This document shows positions 45,573 through 54,921 of a stretch of 64,000 nt of DNA, piece by piece. A model generated the notes under the pieces. That model did no database searches and was not told the origin of the DNA. It saw only the letters and a list, made by a program, of their open reading frames with translations. Made by a program: the position numbers and the translations under genes. Origin of the DNA: RYN-230 sp963711705 (lineage in GTDB: Bacteria; Actinomycetota; Actinomycetes; Streptosporangiales; Streptosporangiaceae); contig CAVQFM010000005.1 of the NCBI GenBank assembly GCA_963711705.1, positions 1-64,000 of the forward strand, given 5' to 3'. How positions within the stretch are numbered: the stretch's first letter is position 1; each line of letters begins with the position of its first letter.

Positions 45573-47324
45573 ATGCCGCCGCTCATATTGACCCTAGGGC
45601 GCTGCGCGGTCCCACTGACTGCCCTGGCCATCGGCCTGGTAAGCCTCACCACAGCGCGGGAATCGGCGATCGGCCAGTACGGGCTGATCCAAGCGCTCCC
45701 GCCGTTGTACTTCGTTTCCCTCGCTATCCTTGCGATCAGCTTCATCCACGCCTGGCGCAGCCCGGTGCCGAGGTTCCCGGAACTCATCCTCGGCGTGATC
45801 AGCCTAGTCGTGCTGCTCCAGAGCGCTCCCGCCATCATCGAAAGCGAGCCGCGATTCCAGATAGCCTGGCTGCATGCAGGCTTTACCGATTTCGTTGCGC
45901 GGACCGGCCGGGTACTACCTAGGCTAGATACTAGGTTCAGCTGGCCTTCGTTCTTCACCGGCACGGCATTCCTGAGCCGTGCCGGCGGCCTACCGAATGC
46001 GATCATTCTCATCAAGTGGTGGTCAGTTTTCATCAATCTTCTATATCTTCCGCCGCTATATATGCTCGCAAAGCTTGTCCTGCGCGACGCGAAGAAAGCG
46101 ATGCTCGCGATCTGGCTATTTCCCTTCGCTAACTGGATCGGCCAGGATTATTATTCACCGCAGTCGGTGGCATACCTGCTATATCTGGTGCTCCTTTGCG
46201 TGGTGCTCGGGCCATATGGCGCTCGCCGCAAGGCCATGATTCCCCGGCTCAGGAGAAGGTCCGGGGACAATGGAAAGAAAAAGCCCCCAGACGACTTGCA
46301 TCCACAAGCCCCCGCTCACGCGCTTACATTGCTGCTCGTCATGCTGGCGCTCTGCGCCGCCATGGACACCGGTCATCAGCTGACCCCGGTCTTCGCCGTC
46401 GCGACAGTGACAGTACTGGTGTTTTTCGGACGGACCAGGCTTCGCGCCTGGCCGGGTGTGATGTTTCTGCTTGCCGCTGGCTGGCTATGCTACGGGGCTA
46501 TCTCCTTTTGGATCGGACATATCACCGCGGTGTTCGGCGGCCTGGGCTCGGTCGGCACTAACTATGCCAAGGACCTGCACCTGCGGCTTCACCCGAGCGC
46601 GGCCCATAGCCAGGTCAACGACGTGCGACTGCTTGTCGTCGGCGTCATATGCGCGCTGGCAGTCATCGGCTTCTTTGTCGGCCGCAAGATGCCTGCGGAT
46701 CGGACAGCCGCTGCCGTGTTGATGCTAACACCGCTGGTTACGATCGCCGGACAATCCTACGGGAGCGAAGCCGGGCTTCGCGGATTTCTTTTCTCCCTGC
46801 CAGGCACCCTGTGCCTCGTGGCGATGGCCCTGACATTCGCCGGCCTGGAGTTCAGGCCGATTCTCATCGGCGCGCTCACGGCAGCACTGATACCTGCCTT
46901 CTTGATAGCCCGGTGGGGAAACGAGAGCTTCGAGCGTGTGCTTCCAGGTGAGATCTCCGCCGCGACCGCGCTCTATAAGGTCGCACCGCACGGTTCGACT
47001 ATTATGACCCTTACAAGTCCGGCCACCTTGGAGTTCGTAGATATCGGGCAGTACCGGTATCGATCTACCAAGCTTAATCGGTTCGCTTCCGGCGGAATCC
47101 CTGACCCTGCCCTCCTGGTCCCAGGTCTCGCCCGCATTCTGAGGGAGAATTCGCATGGAGGCTACCTGATCATTACTCAGAGCCAGCTCGAATCAGCCCG
47201 GGCGAATTCTGGGCTCCCCCTTAGCTGGGGAGCTGAGGTCGAGCGACGGCTGACGCAGTCGCACCTGTTCCGCCTAATCTATTCCAACTCCGCGAGCAAG
47301 ATCTACCAAGTAGTGGGACGATGA
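45573..47324 (+). CDS. Large polytopic membrane protein of polysaccharide cluster
   Basis: About 583 aa from ATG 45573 with roughly 11-12 helices (LTALAIGLVSLTTARES, LYFVSLAILAISFIHAW, LYLVLLCVVLGPYG, ALTLLLVMLALCAAM, FAVATVTVLVFF and others) and a C-terminal soluble domain ending LFRLIYSNSASKIYQVV. FTGTAFLSRAGG and WIGQDYYSPQSVAYLL are typical of actinobacterial polysaccharide membrane proteins, possibly glycosyltransferase-like. The frame is open upstream only because transposase orfA sequence is joined to it. It overlaps the next gene by 4 bp. Confidence 0.78.
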   Translation: MPPLILTLGRCAVPLTALAIGLVSLTTARESAIGQYGLIQALPPLYFVSLAILAISFIHAWRSPVPRFPELILGVISLVVLLQSAPAIIESEPRFQIAWLHAGFTDFVARTGRVLPRLDTRFSWPSFFTGTAFLSRAGGLPNAIILIKWWSVFINLLYLPPLYMLAKLVLRDAKKAMLAIWLFPFANWIGQDYYSPQSVAYLLYLVLLCVVLGPYGARRKAMIPRLRRRSGDNGKKKPPDDLHPQAPAHALTLLLVMLALCAAMDTGHQLTPVFAVATVTVLVFFGRTRLRAWPGVMFLLAAGWLCYGAISFWIGHITAVFGGLGSVGTNYAKDLHLRLHPSAAHSQVNDVRLLVVGVICALAVIGFFVGRKMPADRTAAAVLMLTPLVTIAGQSYGSEAGLRGFLFSLPGTLCLVAMALTFAGLEFRPILIGALTAALIPAFLIARWGNESFERVLPGEISAATALYKVAPHGSTIMTLTSPATLEFVDIGQYRYRSTKLNRFASGGIPDPALLVPGLARILRENSHGGYLIITQSQLESARANSGLPLSWGAEVERRLTQSHLFRLIYSNSASKIYQVVGR

Positions 47325-47854
47325 CGGCTAGCCATAGCTCCCCCGCCGGCAGCGAAGGTCGGCAATATGGCCTACGGGAACAAGGCCTTGTGATCGGGGC
47401 ACTCGCGGTAGCCCTATCGGCCGCTAGCATTGCGCTAATCGTCGCATCAGCTCCGTGGGAGATACGCTTTCCCTTCGTGGCCGCCGCCGCCCTGTTCGGG
47501 CCGGCCATCCCCGCCCTGCGGCTTCGCCCGGAACTGAGTGTCGGTCAATGTCTGGTATACGGCATGGGCGCCGATGTCGCAGTGCAGATGCTGGCCGGGC
47601 TCGCGCTGGTCTTGTGGCACATTTGGGCGCCGGTAGCCGTCTCGCTGGGGCTGCTCGTCATTACCCTGGCCGTAGGATTGAAGCTGCTGGTGGGCTCCAT
47701 CCGGGCGGAGCCCACCACCCAGGCGGAGCCCGCCAGCAGCGGGAAGATAACCATCTACTACAACGAGGCGGACGGGAAGATAACCATCTACTACAACGAG
47801 GCGGACCAGTCGATGTCCGACTACCTCCGGGCACAGGGCTTGCGGGAGGACTGA
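47321..47854 (+). CDS. Four-helix membrane protein with repeat tail
   Basis: The ATGA overlap with the preceding gene shows coupling. The 177-aa protein has helices LVIGALAVALSAASIALIV, FPFVAAAALFGPAIPAL, ADVAVQMLAGLALVLW and VAVSLGLLVITLAVGLKLL and a cytoplasmic or surface tail with two exact copies of GKITIYYNEAD. It parallels 38891-39538 in size, helix layout, partner and tail repeats, so they are paralogous units. Confidence 0.75.
   Translation: MTASHSSPAGSEGRQYGLREQGLVIGALAVALSAASIALIVASAPWEIRFPFVAAAALFGPAIPALRLRPELSVGQCLVYGMGADVAVQMLAGLALVLWHIWAPVAVSLGLLVITLAVGLKLLVGSIRAEPTTQAEPASSGKITIYYNEADGKITIYYNEADQSMSDYLRAQGLRED
47741..47806. repeat. Two exact 33-bp units
   Basis: 47741-47773 and 47774-47806 are identical and encode GKITIYYNEAD twice. 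Confidence 0.97.
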
Positions 47855-47889
47855 AGCAACTCTTCGACGCGCGGACCTAAGGAGCAGGT

Positions 47890-48114
47890 ATGTACTCCGC
47901 AGCATCACTAGTGCGTTCCATCGCGCTGTATGCGAAGGTGCCTGGGATTATCTGCGTCATCCTAGCCTCATTGTTGCTTTTCGGGTGGGAATTCCGGCGC
48001 CTCACTAGGACTAGGAGTACTGCCGTGGACCGGTGGCTGCCCGCTGTTGCAATTACAGCCGGAGTCATATCGGTCGTGCTCATCGCCGTTCGGTTCATCG
48101 GGATCGCTTCTTGA
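47890..48114 (+). CDS. 74-aa two-helix membrane protein
   Basis: ATG after AAGGAGCAGGT. Helices IICVILASLLLFGWEF and LPAVAITAGVISVVLIAV flank a basic loop RRLTRTRS. It lies 36 bp after the repeat-tail protein and likely belongs to the same operon. Function unknown. Confidence 0.72.
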   Translation: MYSAASLVRSIALYAKVPGIICVILASLLLFGWEFRRLTRTRSTAVDRWLPAVAITAGVISVVLIAVRFIGIAS

Positions 48115-48133
48115 TCTCCGGCCCAAGGAAGCT

Positions 48134-48283
48134 ATGAGCGACCGAATCGTCAAGCTAGGAACAACCGGTATAGAGACTCCTGCTCTCGGGTTCGGCAGCA
48201 CAAACCTCTTCCGCCTTTCAGCGCGGCGCAGCGCGCCCAGTTGTTGCGCGCGGCTTACGCCGCCGGCGTCCGCCACTGCGGGT
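48134..48283 (+). pseudogene. Aldo/keto reductase N-terminal remnant
   Basis: ATG with AAGGAAG upstream reads VKLGTTGIETPALGFGSTNL; after a shift near 48215 it continues AQRAQLLRAAYAAGV and stops matching. The rest of the enzyme is missing, replaced by the promoter region of the next gene. Confidence 0.75.
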
Positions 48284-48320
48284 ATGCTGTCTCTCGACCG
48301 GTTGACATACAGGATTACAC

Positions 48321-49469
48321 ATGAGAGTTCTTCTTGCACTAGGCGCCCTCACGATCGCTACAGCCGTTGCCGCGTGCACTTCCACCGCAACTGGCACTGA
48401 TAATGGGAGGAACACCAGTGCCCCGCCGACCAGTCCGGCGGACACGAAGCCGCCGAGCGTTGTCACCGCCACCTGCACCGACAGGACGTCAGACGCTGCA
48501 AGCCTGCAGCAAGCGATCAACTCGAGCTCGCCCGGAGCGGTCATCGAAATCAGGGGTGTCTGCCTGCTTACCAGAGGGATCATCTTTCTCAGTAACCGGA
48601 CTTACACCGGATACAACACCACGGGCACCGTCCTCAGGCAAGATGGCAACATGAGTTACGTGATGGCTTCCCAGGCATATGCGGACAACTCTTCGTCGAC
48701 CGGCGAGCCAGTAACCATCCGTGACCTCACTGTCGAATGCAACGGCTCGGGCGGTACAAACGGAATTGTTGTTCTCAACTGGCAAGTTGACGTAGAGCAC
48801 GTAGACGTCCACCGCTGCGGTGGATCTGGGATCGTGGACACAAATACGACGGCGAGCGGCAAGGCGATCAAGAATGCCAGCCCGAACAGCCGGTTCGATA
48901 ACAACTTCATCAGCAATAGCGGTCGGTACGGATTCGAAGTCGATGACAGCGGGAACTCGGTTACTGATGGATTCCTCGATGACAATCTGATCGCGCAGTC
49001 TGGCCTAGACGGCATCCATCTTGACAATGCCGCGGGATGGGATATTTCGGGCAATCATCTATATGGCAATACATGGAATGGTATTCACGCCGACCGACTC
49101 TACGGGACGACGATCTCCAACAATTATATAGAGGACTTTGGCCACCAGGGCTCAGGCACCTGGTCTGGTATCACGGCAACGGTCCAAGGCGGCATAGGGT
49201 CGACCATCTTCAACAACAAGATATTCAATCATCTCGGCGAGAGCGCGGGCGCGAAATATCTCTATCTCCACATTACAGGAACCAACTATGGCACAGGGTA
49301 CCTGTCGGTAACCGGGAACGTCATCGTCGGTGACCGGTCTAGCGACGTTGGACTCGCATTTGACGGGAGGTCGAACAAGCTGATCGTCGCTTCCAGCGGC
49401 AACGAGGTCGGGCACGTCGGGACCGTCAAACGCTCCAGCCCCAGCGTCACGGAGACTGCTGGGACCTGA
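48321..49469 (+). CDS. Secreted right-handed beta-helix lipoprotein
   Basis: The 382-aa protein begins with a lipoprotein signal MRVLLALGALTIATAVAAC (Cys19 lipobox AAC). A Ser/Thr/Pro linker precedes a parallel beta-helix: IRDLTVECNGSGGTNGIVVL, VEHVDVHRCGGSGIV, FDNNFISNSGRYGFEV, FLDDNLIAQSGLDGIHL, WDISGNHLYGNTWNGIH, ISNNYIEDFG. These PbH1-type coils suit a polysaccharide lyase, epimerase or binding protein. It probably acts on the island's extracellular glycan. Codon use is slightly more AT-rich than the core. Confidence 0.85.
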   Translation: MRVLLALGALTIATAVAACTSTATGTDNGRNTSAPPTSPADTKPPSVVTATCTDRTSDAASLQQAINSSSPGAVIEIRGVCLLTRGIIFLSNRTYTGYNTTGTVLRQDGNMSYVMASQAYADNSSSTGEPVTIRDLTVECNGSGGTNGIVVLNWQVDVEHVDVHRCGGSGIVDTNTTASGKAIKNASPNSRFDNNFISNSGRYGFEVDDSGNSVTDGFLDDNLIAQSGLDGIHLDNAAGWDISGNHLYGNTWNGIHADRLYGTTISNNYIEDFGHQGSGTWSGITATVQGGIGSTIFNNKIFNHLGESAGAKYLYLHITGTNYGTGYLSVTGNVIVGDRSSDVGLAFDGRSNKLIVASSGNEVGHVGTVKRSSPSVTETAGT

Positions 49470-49695
49470 CCGCCACCGGGGCTGGCGAGACCCAAGGCCG
49501 GAGCCTGAATGAAACACGACTCACGAGCTGATGAGGAACTCAAGACCGATATGCCAGAGATCCGCGGTGACCAGGGCAGGCGTGGGTAGACAGGTCTGCC
49601 ATGTGTGGGGACATGATCAGTGCTCTGTCTCCCCACCTAACAATCAGCGCGGGCCAGCGGTGACTCGATGTGACGGCGCGCTGACAAGCGCGACG
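49470..49695. other. Non-coding
   Basis: Nothing recognised between the beta-helix gene and the phosphotransferase remnant. Confidence 0.4.
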
Positions 49696-50012
49696 CTAAT
49701 GACGCGAGTCCCCGTGCAGCACCTCGCCGCCGGGCCGGAACTTTTCGGCGTGCACAGCCAGCGAACCGACACGGGCCACCGGCGTGAGCGGCCGGGCACA
49801 CGGAAACCCGCGCTCGGCCAGCTGGGCCTGCGCCGCGACACACGACACGGCGCGGCCGTCATCGGCGCGCGCCTTGACGACCACGTCCGTACCGCCGGGC
49901 AACCGGAGACCGAACACCATTGAGACCTGGTGCAGCTGGAACAGCACGCCGGCGGGTTCGCCCCCCAGATGATCCAGAACCAAGCCGGCAACCAGTCCGA
50001 CAGATCCTCCAA
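49696..50012 (-). pseudogene. Aminoglycoside phosphotransferase-like N-terminal remnant
   Basis: The minus strand reads FQLHQVSMVFGLRLPGGTDV, VVKARADDGRAVSCVAAQ, AERGFPCARPLTPV and LAVHAEKFRPGGEVLHGD, the N-lobe of an APH-type kinase found in actinobacteria. The catalytic lobe is absent. Confidence 0.65.
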
Positions 50013-50162
50013 CGGCACAATCAGGATAGTGCCCTAGACGCCGAACGCACCGGAAGCACCGCCGAGACCCTGGTGGGACGAGCATACGATCTGCACCGCC
50101 GTCGCGCCCGACGCGGTTCTTACCGTCCGCACCTATGGCATCCCAGTCACTCAACGACTGGA

Positions 50163-50381
50163 TTAGTGCGCAGTTTCCGCTCTCGGGAACCGGAAACATG
50201 CAGGCCAAGGCCCCAAGCCAGCCCAGAACCCCCGACTGGTGAGCCAACTCGGGTTGTAACGCGCGGCGTACTCATCCAGGACCGCGTGTAGGTGCCGTGG
50301 CCCGGCGATCAGCACCCGGTGACCAAGGCCCGGGCTGCTTTGCGGCGGTCCTGGCGGCGCGCCTGGGTTGCGGCCCTCCAC
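50163..50381 (-). pseudogene. Integrase-core transposase remnant
   Basis: HRVLIAGPRHLHAVLDEYAA then RYN matches the end of an rve-type transposase. No other part is visible. The flanks 50013-50162 and 50382-50593 hold nothing recognised. Confidence 0.5.
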
Positions 50382-50593
50382 ACCGGTGTCACCGGGCCGC
50401 GCGATGTCCCCAGGCTGGCAACGACAGGTACGCCTAGTGGCCGCCGATGCTGGTAGTCGTCCATGCAGTAATCACAGCCGTCCAGGATGAACGTGCCGCG
50501 GTATCGCCGAACACGTCAGCCTCCAGACCTGAAACCCGGCAGGCCCGGAACGGCGGCGGATCGCAGCGCGGTCATCGGAGTTACGCTGTCCGC

Positions 50594-50710
50594 ATGACCG
50601 ACTCGCCGTTGTCACCCCAGGAATTCTGGACCGGCACTGCGGCGCACGCCGAGCTGGGGCCCAAGTACAGCGGCGCGGTGCGGACGGGTCCCTGGGTCGG
50701 ACAGGGATGA
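50594..50710 (+). CDS. 38-aa protein coupled to the next gene
   Basis: The ORF MTDSPLSPQEFW ends with TGA overlapping the ATG of the hydrolase-like gene (ATGA at 50707). The overlap favours a real, translated gene; it may be the rest of a larger one. No family. Confidence 0.45.
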   Translation: MTDSPLSPQEFWTGTAAHAELGPKYSGAVRTGPWVGQG

Positions 50711-51654
50711 GATCAGCCATCCTGAGACGGGTCCGGTGGTGGGCTGGTCCGCTGCTGCTGGCCGCGGTAGCGCTGGCAGCCGACGCGGCCGACCGCAGGA
50801 TTCCCTTCGGTGTGTGGACCACCGGGCCCGTCGATGAGGTCGCCCATCTGTCCACTGCGGCCCTGGGCCTGCTCGTCCTGGCGCGCTTCATCGACGCGCC
50901 GCGCCGCTTCTATGTCGCGGCGCTCATCGCATCGGTCGCCATCGATCTAGATCACATACCGCTGTACCTGGGGCTGCTGGGAGACCAGGCCCAGCGCCCG
51001 GTCACGCATTCGCTGTTGACCGTGGCCGTGTTCGTCGCGGCTGCGGTGGCCAGTCGCAGGCACCGGGCCGTGCTGGGCGGGGTGGCGGCCGGGCTGGTGC
51101 TACATTTCGTGCGGGACATTGCCGAGGGCTACCCGGGGGTGCGGGTCTTCTGGCCGCTTCAGGACACTTCCTTGATGGCCAGCTACTGGTGGTTTCTGGG
51201 AATGATCGTCGTGTTCATGACCGCCCGCCTGGTGCTCGTGAGCGTCGGCCTTCCACACACGCGCATCCCTGTCTTCCGGACACCAGCCCCATCTGGTTCA
51301 ATTCCCTGCTCTCCGGACGGCCCCGAGACATTGAGTGACCGCCGTCCGGGCCTCGAGACGCGAAGGCGTGATCCAGAGACTGCCCGCGAGCCGCGGTCCC
51401 GCACTTCGTTACAGAGATGCACAACGGTTACTCTCGGTGCGCATCGACATTCGCACGGTATGCGCAGTCATGGCGGTGCTGCACATCGTCACTACCAGCG
51501 CGGAACAGCGACTGCGGGCTGTGCGCGTGCGCACATTGGTCCCGTGGCGACTGCATCGACTCGTGCCCGGGCGTGCCCTTGTTCCAAATCGGCATGGATG
51601 CCTCTTATGGATCCAAAGCGTTACCCTACCGGTCCGAATTGTTACGCAATGTAG
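50707..51654 (+). CDS. Membrane metal-dependent hydrolase-like (DUF457/YdjM), altered 3' end
   Basis: Up to about residue 185 it has helices LLLAAVALAADAADRRI, LALVARF-like segments, and the HxD-type motif VAIDLDHIPLYLGLLG, THSLLTVAVFV and LHFVRDIAEGYPGVRVFWPL, with the H and D residues typical of YdjM-like proteins. After ~51260 the frame is arginine-, serine- and proline-rich and looks non-coding, so the native C-terminus was probably lost by rearrangement. Confidence 0.75.
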   Translation: MRSAILRRVRWWAGPLLLAAVALAADAADRRIPFGVWTTGPVDEVAHLSTAALGLLVLARFIDAPRRFYVAALIASVAIDLDHIPLYLGLLGDQAQRPVTHSLLTVAVFVAAAVASRRHRAVLGGVAAGLVLHFVRDIAEGYPGVRVFWPLQDTSLMASYWWFLGMIVVFMTARLVLVSVGLPHTRIPVFRTPAPSGSIPCSPDGPETLSDRRPGLETRRRDPETAREPRSRTSLQRCTTVTLGAHRHSHGMRSHGGAAHRHYQRGTATAGCARAHIGPVATASTRARACPCSKSAWMPLMDPKRYPTGPNCYAM

Positions 51655-51845
51655 CGACGGTTTAACACTCTTCCCCATTACGCCCCCTAGCATCGCACCC
51701 AATGAGCTGCTATGGTGTCAAACGGATCGGTGGGGCAAACGTGTGCGAGGGGTCACATGTTCAAGTACCGGCCACTTAAGTACTGGCCCGCCCCAGTACT
51801 GATTTTGTCGAATCCAGGTTTGCCAAATCCAGTCATGGGGGGGCC
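51655..51845. other. Non-coding leader of the glycosyltransferase
   Basis: With 51260-51654 this makes a 580-bp stretch without credible coding. It contains the hairpin at 51779-51800. Confidence 0.4.
51779..51800 (+). terminator. Hairpin followed by a short T-run
   Basis: AGTACTGG (51779-51786) pairs perfectly with CCAGTACT (51793-51800) around a 6-nt loop, followed by GATTTT. It may end upstream transcription or act as a leader element of the glycosyltransferase gene, whose start is 46 bp away. Confidence 0.4.
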
Positions 51846-52733
51846 ATGGCTTCTGAGTCTTGGGAGTATTCGGCTTGGCCGGGGGTATCGGTTATTATCC
51901 CGACCCTGAACGAGGCCCGTAACCTACCGCACGTTTTCGCGCGACTCCCATCAGACATTCACGAGGTAATCGTCGTGGATGGCCACTCGGTGGATGACAC
52001 CGTTCAGGTTGTCCGCCGACTGCGACCTGACGTCCACATAGTCACGCAGACACGAGAAGGCAAGGGAAATGCCCTGGCCTGCGGATTCGCTGCAGCAACC
52101 GGTGACCTTATCGTCATGATCGACGCCGACGGCTCGGCCGAGCCTAGTGAGATCCCGAGGTTTATTAAGGCACTCGTGGACGGTGCCGACTTCGCGAAGG
52201 GTTCACGTTTCCTCCCAGGCGGCGGTAGTAGCGACATCACGCGTCTGCGCAGTCTGGGCAACCGGGCGCTGACCAGCTTGATCAACATGTTGTACGGCAC
52301 GAGGTACACAGACCTGTGTTACGGGCTCAATGCCTTCTGGCGGAAGCATCTTCCGGTACTTCGGCTCGACGCCACAACTCCTCTTCCGGCTGGTGGGGAC
52401 GGTCGGCTCTGGGGTGATGGTTTCGAGGTTGAAACGCTGATCCACATGCGCGTCGCTCAGGCGCGGCTTGTGGTCGCTGAGGTCCCTAGCTTCGAACATT
52501 TGAGAATTCACGGTGTAAGTAACCTGAACGCATTCAGCGACGGGCTTCGCGTGCTGCGCACCATCCTCCGAGAGTGCCCCCCGGCCCACCGCGTGGCGCT
52601 TGCCTCCGCTGCTCAGGCAATGACTTGGCGTCCCAGGCCCGGGGTTGGCCCCGGTGCAGTCAACGGCCACGAACGCGTGCCCCGACCCGGCCATCGCAAA
52701 CCGTATCTGATCCCTGATGACACGAGACGATGA
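51846..52733 (+). CDS. Family 2 glycosyltransferase (DPM1-like)
   Basis: The 295-aa enzyme has VSVIIPTLNEARNLPHVFA, EVIVVDGHSVDDTVQVV, ALACGFAAATGDLIVMIDAD (the DxD site) and GSRFLPGGGSSDITRLRSLGN, as in polyprenyl-phosphate mannose synthase-like GT2 enzymes, but without the C-terminal membrane helices. It would build a lipid-linked sugar. The frame is intact and stands next to the epimerase gene. Confidence 0.88.
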   Translation: MASESWEYSAWPGVSVIIPTLNEARNLPHVFARLPSDIHEVIVVDGHSVDDTVQVVRRLRPDVHIVTQTREGKGNALACGFAAATGDLIVMIDADGSAEPSEIPRFIKALVDGADFAKGSRFLPGGGSSDITRLRSLGNRALTSLINMLYGTRYTDLCYGLNAFWRKHLPVLRLDATTPLPAGGDGRLWGDGFEVETLIHMRVAQARLVVAEVPSFEHLRIHGVSNLNAFSDGLRVLRTILRECPPAHRVALASAAQAMTWRPRPGVGPGAVNGHERVPRPGHRKPYLIPDDTRR

Positions 52734-52900
52734 CGGCTTGCCGCTGCTAGCCGACCTCGCCACCCAAACGGAGCAAGCCGTTTCGGAGTACTGGGTCACA
52801 GTTGCCAGCCTCCTCCGGTGAAGGGACCGGGTCGCCCGTTCTCGCTTCTGAACCTCGCCAACTCCACTACCACCCAAGCCCGCGGCTAGCATCAGCAACC

Positions 52901-53839
52901 ATGCGCGTACTCGTGACCGGTGGCGCCGGATTCATCGGCTCGCACCTGGCCGACGCTTTCCTGCGCAGGGGCGACACGGTGCTGGTGGTTGATGATCTGT
53001 CCAGGGGACGGGACGGGCGGCTGAATCCTGCGGTCACTTTGCACAAGCAGAATATCGCGGCCGCCCCCTCGCCCATCGCGGTGATAGAGGAATCCCACCC
53101 GGACCTGATCTGCCATCTGGCCGCTCAGATCGATGTCCGGTCGTCGGTCAACGCCCCGGCCGAAGATGCGCGGGTCAACGTAGTCGGGACCATCAACGTC
53201 CTGGCGTCAGCGCTCAGCGTGGGAGCCCGGGTCATTTTCGCATCGTCGGGCGGAGCCCTCTACGGGCGCGGCGCTCCCATCCCGTCTGATGAGGACGTGC
53301 TGCCCCTCCCAGAGTCCCCGTACGGCATCGCCAAGTACTGCGCCGAGCAGTACCTCGGCCTGTACAACCGGCTGCATGACACCAGGCACTCGGCGCTCCG
53401 GCTGGCCAACGTCTACGGGCCGCGCCAGGATCCGGGCGGGGATGCCGGAGTCATCCCGATCTTCTGCGGGGCCGCGCTGGCCGGCCGCGAGCTGACCGTG
53501 TACGGGGACGGCACGCAGACCCGGGACTACGTATACGTGGGGGACGTGGTCCGCGCGTTCCTGGCCGCGGCGGACGCCGACCGCCCCGGTATCTGGAACA
53601 TCGGCACCGGGACCGAGACCAGCGTCCTGGACCTGGTCCAGATCATCGGCGAGATAGCCGGCCGCCCGCTGGAACCGCGGCTATGCCCGCCCCGGCCCGG
53701 TGAGCTGGCGCGCAGCGTCCTGGACGTGAACCGGGCCGCCCGGGAGCTGGGCTGGCAGGCCTCGGCCAGCCTGGCCCAGGGCATCGGGGCGGTGTACCAG
53801 TGGATCGAGGCGGGCGCATCCGACCGGGCTGCCGCCTAA
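52901..53839 (+). CDS. NAD-dependent nucleotide-sugar epimerase (GalE-like)
   Basis: ATG at 52901 gives 312 aa. VTGGAGFIGSHLADAFL is the NAD-binding loop; HLAAQIDVRSSVNAPAEDA, FASSGGALYG, SPYGIAKYCAEQYL (YxxxK) and YGPRQDPGGDAGVIPIFC are typical of UDP-glucose 4-epimerase/WbpP-like enzymes. It would provide a sugar nucleotide for the adjacent GT2. It abuts a transposase remnant 3' of the stop. Confidence 0.9.
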   Translation: MRVLVTGGAGFIGSHLADAFLRRGDTVLVVDDLSRGRDGRLNPAVTLHKQNIAAAPSPIAVIEESHPDLICHLAAQIDVRSSVNAPAEDARVNVVGTINVLASALSVGARVIFASSGGALYGRGAPIPSDEDVLPLPESPYGIAKYCAEQYLGLYNRLHDTRHSALRLANVYGPRQDPGGDAGVIPIFCGAALAGRELTVYGDGTQTRDYVYVGDVVRAFLAAADADRPGIWNIGTGTETSVLDLVQIIGEIAGRPLEPRLCPPRPGELARSVLDVNRAARELGWQASASLAQGIGAVYQWIEAGASDRAAA

Positions 53840-53849
53840 CCGCCATGAG

Positions 53850-54823
53850 CCGCGTCGTTGCGGTGACCTGGCCTTGTAGCCGAACTCCACCGGCGGTCGA
53901 TGCGCCCTTGCGGATCGCCGGGCATCGGTCATGCAGGCTGACCAGGCGGGTCGCGCCGTCCGGCGTCTGCCCGGCGAGCCGGGTCCGGGTTTGCGTGATG
54001 ATGGTGCCGGTGCGCTCGATGGTGACCGCCAGCTCCTCCAGCGCCCGCCGCAAGCGCCCGCGCATCCGGCCGCTGAGCGCCTTCGGGACGGCGCGGCGGC
54101 CGTTGCGCAGCACCGCAGCGGCCTGCGCCGCGGTCTTTCCGCCAGGTCGCGAGCTGGCCGGTCACCCGGCGGATGGCGCGGTGCTCTCTTCCCGGCCCAG
54201 CTTGGTGCGGCTGCGCAGCTTGCTGGCGATCTCCCGCACCCGCCGCGCCGCGGCCCGCCGCCGGTCCGTCATGACAGTGGCCGGGGCCCCGCCCGCCGCC
54301 TGCACCCGCCGCGCGGTGCGCACCAGCTTGCCCACCGCCTTGGCCAGCAGCCCCGAGTCCGTCGGGTAGGCCACGTTCGCCGGGATGACCGTGGTGTCGG
54401 CGCGGACCCGGCCGTGCGCAGCAGCTTCGCCTCCGCCGCTTTAGCCCACAGGGCCTCGTTCAGCCCGGCCACCGCCTGCTCACCGCACCGGGTCGTCAGC
54501 TTCATCAGCGTGGTCGGATGCGGCACCTTGCCATCGAGCGGGATCCGGCAAAACCGCCGCCAGGAGATCGAATCAGCCACCTCGGCGCACAGGCTCTCGT
54601 AGCCCAGCCGGTAACGGAACTTCAGGAACATCAACCGCAGGTAGCACTCCACCGGAGTGGAGGGGCGGCCGATCAGCGGATCGAAGTGCGCCGCGAACGG
54701 GGCGAAGAACGCCGGGTCATCCAGCAGCGCATCCACCCGCGCCAGCCCCGCCGGCAGCCGCAGCACCTCCTCCGGCAGCAACGACTCCCACAACGACGGC
54801 TGATCGCCTACGGTACGGAACAC
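53850..54823 (-). pseudogene. DUF772/DDE transposase, broken
   Basis: From ATG 54823 it reads MFRTVGDQPSLWESLLPEEV, GRPSTPVECYLRLMFLKFRY, LCAEVADSISWRRFCRIPLD and HPTTLMKLTTRCGEQAV; a shift near 54400 leads to AYPTDSGLLAKAVGKLV, and later LAGQTPDGATRLVSLHD and VEFGY. The DUF772 N-terminus and part of the DDE domain are present. The 3' end is missing at the epimerase border. Confidence 0.85.
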
Positions 54824-54921
54824 GGCCTCGATCCCTTCTAGCCCAAGGGGTCGAGGCCATCCTGTTCAACCACACCGCCTGCGGTCACCCACCGCCACGC
54901 GGGTTTTTCAGGGGGAAGTAG

